Shown here: positions 6,597 through 8,538 of the stretch, one piece after another
Position numbering within the stretch: position 1 is the first letter of the stretch
Layout of the letters: each line of letters opens with the position of its first letter
Source: an uncultured Oscillospiraceae bacterium
GTDB lineage: Bacteria; Bacillota; Clostridia; Oscillospirales; Oscillospiraceae
Length of the DNA stretch: 8,538 bases
Direction of reading: 5' to 3'
NCBI GenBank assembly: GCA_910588625.1
Contig: CAJUQN010000105.1
Span: 1-8,538, forward strand
Notes under the pieces: generated by a model
The model's database searches: none
Seen by the model: only the letters and a program-made list of their open reading frames with translations
Told to the model about the DNA's origin: nothing
Position numbers and translations under genes: made by a program

Positions 6597-7273
6597 GGAC
6601 GCTCCCCTTGGAAGCGGTAGCCCTCGCCCCATACCGTGAGGATATATTCCGGGCAGCCCGGTTCCCGTTCGATGGCCTCCCGGAGCTTGCGGATGTGTAC
6701 GTTCAGCGTGCCGTCCCCTGTGAATTTATCCTCCCAGACCTGTTCAAACAGCTCCTGTTTGCAAATCACCCGGCCATCGTTCTGAATCAGATAGGCCAGA
6801 AGTTTAAATTCCAGCGCTGTCAGCTTGACAGGCATCCCGCTGACAAGGACCTGCCGGGCATCAAAATCCACGGACAACCGCCCATCAGTGTAATTTGCGC
6901 CCTCCTTTTTGCCGCAGCGTTTGAGCACCGCCTTGACCTTGGCCAGCAGGACACTGAGGGAATAGGGCTTTGGAATGTAGTCGTCCCCGCCGATGCTCAG
7001 GGCCATGATCTGGTCGTCGTCGCTGGTTCGGGCGGAGATGAACAGGATGGGGATATCCATGGTTTCCCGCAGTTCCTTGCACAGCGCAAAGCCACTGCCG
7101 TCGCCCAGGTTGATATCCAGGAGCAGCAGCCGCGCCGAGTTTTCTCTAAAAAAGCTCCGGCATTCAGAGACGCTGTACGCGACTGCGGCCTTGACGCCAA
7201 AAAGGTTAAAATATTCCGCCGTGCTGTCCGCCAACAGCTTTTCGTCATCTATGATGAAACAGTCATAGGTCAT
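6593..7273 (-). CDS. OmpR/PhoB-family response regulator
   Basis: This 226-residue transcription factor should act on DNA after phosphorylation by the adjoining kinase. The receiver domain (1-120) has the acidic pocket Asp9-Asp10, phosphoacceptor Asp53 (LLLLDINL), Ser80 and Lys102 (YIPKPYS), all in canonical places. The winged-helix domain spans about 130-223, with the transactivation-loop Trp180 and a recognition helix around 189-202 (TLNVHIRKLREAIE) before the wing ending GEGYRF. ATG 7273 is preceded by AAGGAG (7286-7281) with a 7-nt gap. It is the first gene of the operon. The ATGA overlap with the kinase implies coupled translation. Likely targets are the operon itself and the phased repeats before the ABC genes. 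Confidence 0.94.
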   Translation of the reverse strand: MTYDCFIIDDEKLLADSTAEYFNLFGVKAAVAYSVSECRSFFRENSARLLLLDINLGDGSGFALCKELRETMDIPILFISARTSDDDQIMALSIGGDDYIPKPYSLSVLLAKVKAVLKRCGKKEGANYTDGRLSVDFDARQVLVSGMPVKLTALEFKLLAYLIQNDGRVICKQELFEQVWEDKFTGDGTLNVHIRKLREAIEREPGCPEYILTVWGEGYRFQGERP

Positions 7274-7322
7274 GCTCTTGCTCCTTCCTGCTTTTCAGCT
7301 GCGTGTAATGGATGGCTAAAAA

Positions 7323-7351
7323 ATTTTACTACGTGCAGAGGAGGATTTCAA
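7323..7351 (-). promoter_or_regulatory. SigA-type promoter of the regulator-kinase-ABC operon
   Basis: On the minus strand TTGAAA (7351-7346) and TAAAAT (7328-7323) are separated by 17 bp, each matching the consensus at 5 of 6 positions. Transcription would start near 7316, leaving a leader of about 42 nt that contains the AAGGAG site. No copy of the ATTTAAGG repeat is present here. Confidence 0.55.
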
Positions 7352-7530
7352 GGGGATGGTACTCGCCGCCGACCGATTCTGGCGCTGGCAAGGCGTCGAC
7401 CCAGATTCTGACCCAGAATAGGAAAAGAGCCGGTGGAGGCAGTGGACGGAACAGGGCTGGAAAGCATCCCACTTTGGAGCAAACACATCCCGAAAGCGAC
7501 GAAAAGCCGCCGCCAGCACCGCCAGCCGCA
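7352..7530. other. Unassigned spacer between operon promoter and tRNA remnant
   Basis: Several frames stay open, but none has a convincing start with a ribosome binding site or a recognisable protein. Small repeats are visible: ATTCTGG (7376-7382) inverted as CCAGAAT (7413-7419), CCCAGA repeated at 7400 and 7412, and CCGCCAGC repeated at 7510 and 7519. As this is next to an apparent attachment site, these could be recombinase arm sites, but that is speculation. Confidence 0.35.
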
Positions 7531-7575
7531 GCTCATAACTCGAAGGTCGTCGGTTCAAATCCGGCCCCGCAACCA
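7531..7575 (+). pseudogene. 3' fragment of initiator-type tRNA-Met (att-site remnant)
   Basis: The sequence runs from the anticodon loop CTCATAA (anticodon CAT) through a variable region AAGGTC, a T-arm GTCGG-TTCAAAT-CCGGC, and CCCGCA-A-CCA. It matches the 3' half of bacterial initiator tRNA-fMet as I know it. The 5' half is missing: no TGCGGGG acceptor strand or D-arm is found upstream, and the anticodon stem pairs at only 2 of 5 positions. The 3' acceptor strand also appears one C short. It cannot be a working tRNA. Such a loop-to-CCA fragment is what integration of a tyrosine-recombinase element into a tRNA gene leaves at its far end. Confidence 0.7.
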
Positions 7576-7579
7576 TGTC

Positions 7580-7596
7580 GGGGCGGACTTTGCCCC
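7580..7596 (+). terminator. Short hairpin just after the tRNA remnant
   Basis: GGGGC (7580-7584) pairs with GCCCC (7592-7596) around a 7-nt loop, followed by TCCTTTCC. It starts 5 nt after the CCA and could be the native terminator of the tRNA gene. The T-tract is poor. Confidence 0.35.
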
Positions 7597-7602
7597 TCCT
7601 TT

Positions 7603-7634
7603 CCCCACAAAGCCTGAGGGGCGGCTTTGCGGGG
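7603..7634. terminator. 11-bp hairpin downstream of the tRNA remnant
   Basis: CCCC (7603-7606) and CAAAGCC (7608-7614) pair with GGCTTTG (7623-7629) and GGGG (7631-7634), with one A/C mismatch and an 8-nt loop. No U-tract follows. It may act with the preceding small hairpin as transcription end of the original tRNA locus. Confidence 0.35.
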
Positions 7635-7928
7635 GCCTCATTTGGGTGGAATCCTGGAAAAGCGTTTTTGCCATATTGCGCCAAACTGGAGCGGAGTCGT
7701 TTTTCGAATTTTTTTATCGGAAGGCGGCTCCGTTTTGCTCTGAAACTATTGTAACAGCTGTTTTTTGAAAAGACAATCTGCGGTATATTTCTACGAACCG
7801 TAAATAGGTCAGGGCAGCCGTAGATAAACTCTTGTCAAATGCAAAGGATATCCGCGTCGCCGGCATACCTGCGAAACAGCCGTTTTTTCGTCAGAATGCC
7901 GAAAACCGAATTTTGCCGTCCAAATAGA
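7635..7928. other. Gene-free spacer before the Rrf2 promoter
   Basis: No coding frame with start signals is seen. CGGAGTCG (7692-7699) can pair with CGGCTCCG (7725-7732) with one G-T wobble over a T-rich 25-nt loop, followed by TTTTG. This is a possible weak terminator. Otherwise I see nothing recognisable. Confidence 0.4.
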
Positions 7929-7956
7929 TTGACAAATTGACCAGATATAGTATAAT
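7929..7956 (+). promoter_or_regulatory. Consensus SigA promoter of the Rrf2 gene
   Basis: A perfect TTGACA (7929-7934) and a perfect TATAAT (7951-7956) are separated by 16 bp. Transcription would start near 7963. Such a strong promoter needs a repressor to be regulated, which fits the palindrome lying on the start site. Confidence 0.75.
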
Positions 7957-7962
7957 GGACTA

Positions 7963-7976
7963 AAATAGTACTATTT
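7963..7976. promoter_or_regulatory. Palindromic operator candidate for Rrf2 autoregulation
   Basis: AAATAGTACTATTT is a perfect 14-bp palindrome, extended to near-symmetry by CTA and AG outside. It covers the expected transcription start, where a bound dimer would block the polymerase. Rrf2 proteins are dimers that often repress their own genes. Confidence 0.5.
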
Positions 7977-7991
7977 AGAGGGTGTGATCTT

Positions 7992-8408
7992 TTGCTGATA
8001 ACCCGTGAGATGGACTACGCTCTGCGCATTCTCCGGGCGATGTATCAAAACGGACATATGTCTGCCGCCGCCATCGCCCAGCGGGAACATATACCAAAGG
8101 CTGTTACGTTAAAGGTTTTGAAGCAGCTTCACGCCGCCGGGCTGGTGCTCAGCCGCCGGGGCTCCAATGGTGGATACCTCCTGCGCAAGGACTGCGGGGA
8201 ACTGTATCTGGGAGACCTGTTCTGTATGCTGGGGGATCCGTTGCGGCTGAACCGCTGCCAGAAGCCGGGCTACCGGTGCGAGAACCGTCCCAAGGGGGAC
8301 TGCGGCCTGTGCCGGGAACTGTCCCGGATTCAGGAGGTGCTGGACGGAGAGTTTCGCAAAACGCCATTGAGCGCAATTTTCCAGGAAGCAGAGGAAATTT
8401 GTCAATAA
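7992..8408 (+). CDS. Rrf2-family transcriptional regulator with Cys-rich C-terminal half
   Basis: The 138-residue protein is a winged-helix regulator of the Rrf2 family (IscR, NsrR and CymR relatives). It starts at TTG 7992 with GAGGGTG 7 nt upstream, and the resulting MLITREMDYALRILRAMY is the standard family beginning. The helix-turn-helix is about residues 24-50 (SAAAIAQREHIPKAVTLKVLKQL), then the wing RRGSNGGYLL. Cys89, Cys96, Cys104 and Cys107 lie where IscR and NsrR carry their three iron-sulfur ligands, but the spacing (X6, X7, X2) is not the classical one. More cysteines are at 68, 78 and 137. It probably senses redox, iron-sulfur status or a related signal. The acyl-CoA dehydrogenase gene begins 16 bp after its stop and is probably co-transcribed, making it a likely target. 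Confidence 0.9.
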   Translation: MLITREMDYALRILRAMYQNGHMSAAAIAQREHIPKAVTLKVLKQLHAAGLVLSRRGSNGGYLLRKDCGELYLGDLFCMLGDPLRLNRCQKPGYRCENRPKGDCGLCRELSRIQEVLDGEFRKTPLSAIFQEAEEICQ

Positions 8409-8424
8409 AGGAGGAAATATCTGT

Positions 8425-8538
8425 ATGCTGTATCAAACCACACAGGAGCATGAGGGGCTGCGGGCCAAGGTACGGGAATTTGCCGAGGCCGAGGTGAAGC
8501 CCATCGCCTTCATGCTGGACCAGAACAACCAGTTCCCC
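8425..8538 (+). CDS. Acyl-CoA dehydrogenase, N-terminus (cut by window end)
   Basis: Only 38 codons are visible. The peptide contains LRAKVREFAEAEVKPIAFML followed by DQNNQFP, the first-helix signature of the short/medium-chain acyl-CoA dehydrogenase family (butyryl-CoA dehydrogenase relatives). These flavoproteins interconvert acyl-CoA and enoyl-CoA, and in anaerobic Clostridia often act as reductases with electron-transferring flavoprotein. The start ATG 8425 has AAGGAGG (8408-8414), which touches the Rrf2 stop codon, with a 10-nt gap. The active-site Glu and FAD-binding parts are outside the window, so the substrate cannot be told. Whether etf genes follow is unknown. Confidence 0.8.
   Translation, partial: MLYQTTQEHEGLRAKVREFAEAEVKPIAFMLDQNNQFP

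Noticed and set aside
5703..6620. Long plus-strand open frame (305 codons) opposite the histidine kinase
   Set aside because: It is antisense to an intact kinase with all catalytic motifs. The composition is that of a codon-bias shadow.
6608..7411. Plus-strand open frame (267 codons) opposite the response regulator
   Set aside because: It is antisense to a complete OmpR-type regulator and has no start signals.
7507..7530. GCC-rich short repeats as a possible CRISPR or minisatellite
   Set aside because: Only two copies of an 8-bp unit are present, without spacers, in GC-rich DNA; chance is sufficient.
7316..7684. Minus-strand open frame containing GPDLNRRPSSYE
   Set aside because: This motif is the familiar false protein produced by reading a tRNA-fMet T-arm and anticodon loop backwards. 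The frame reflects the tRNA remnant, not a gene.

Overview
The window looks like a piece of a Clostridia (Firmicutes) chromosome, possibly a gut Oscillospiraceae/Lachnospiraceae-type bacterium. This rests on AAGGAGG-type ribosome binding sites, TTGACA/TATAAT-type promoters, an Rrf2 regulator directly before an acyl-CoA dehydrogenase typical of anaerobic butyrate-type metabolism, and a remnant of a Gram-positive mobilization protein. The lineage is inferred.

Layout. (1) Positions 1-309: a hairpin terminator, then the coiled-coil C-terminal remnant of a Pre/Mob-type mobilization (relaxase) protein with no start. (2) 345-1635 (+): a promoter, an ECF sigma factor and its overlapping zinc-finger anti-sigma factor, followed by three hairpins and an apparently orphan extended -10 promoter. 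This part and the ~500 bp after it are AT-richer than what follows. (3) 2152-7273 (-): a GC-rich four-gene operon in the order response regulator, histidine kinase, ABC ATPase, FtsX-type ABC permease. It has a good promoter before the response regulator and a second, weaker promoter with 11-bp phased repeats just before the ABC genes. (4) 7531-7575 (+): the 3' part (anticodon loop to CCA) of an initiator-type tRNA-fMet with no 5' half, probably the displaced end (att remnant) of an element integrated in a tRNA gene. (5) 7929-8538 (+): a consensus promoter with a palindromic operator candidate, an Rrf2-family regulator, and the first 38 codons of an acyl-CoA dehydrogenase.

How it fits together: positions 1 to about 7530 read as accessory cargo (mobilization relic, membrane-signal sigma/anti-sigma pair, and a sensor-transporter module that probably detects and exports or relieves a cell-envelope stressor). 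The tRNA remnant would mark the junction with the native chromosome, where the redox- or FeS-responsive-looking Rrf2 regulator sits with a core fermentation gene. The transporter module resembles antimicrobial-peptide response modules in gene content, but its kinase and permease topologies differ from the classical Bce type, so its substrate is unknown. No CRISPR array, complete insertion sequence, rRNA or intact tRNA gene was seen.
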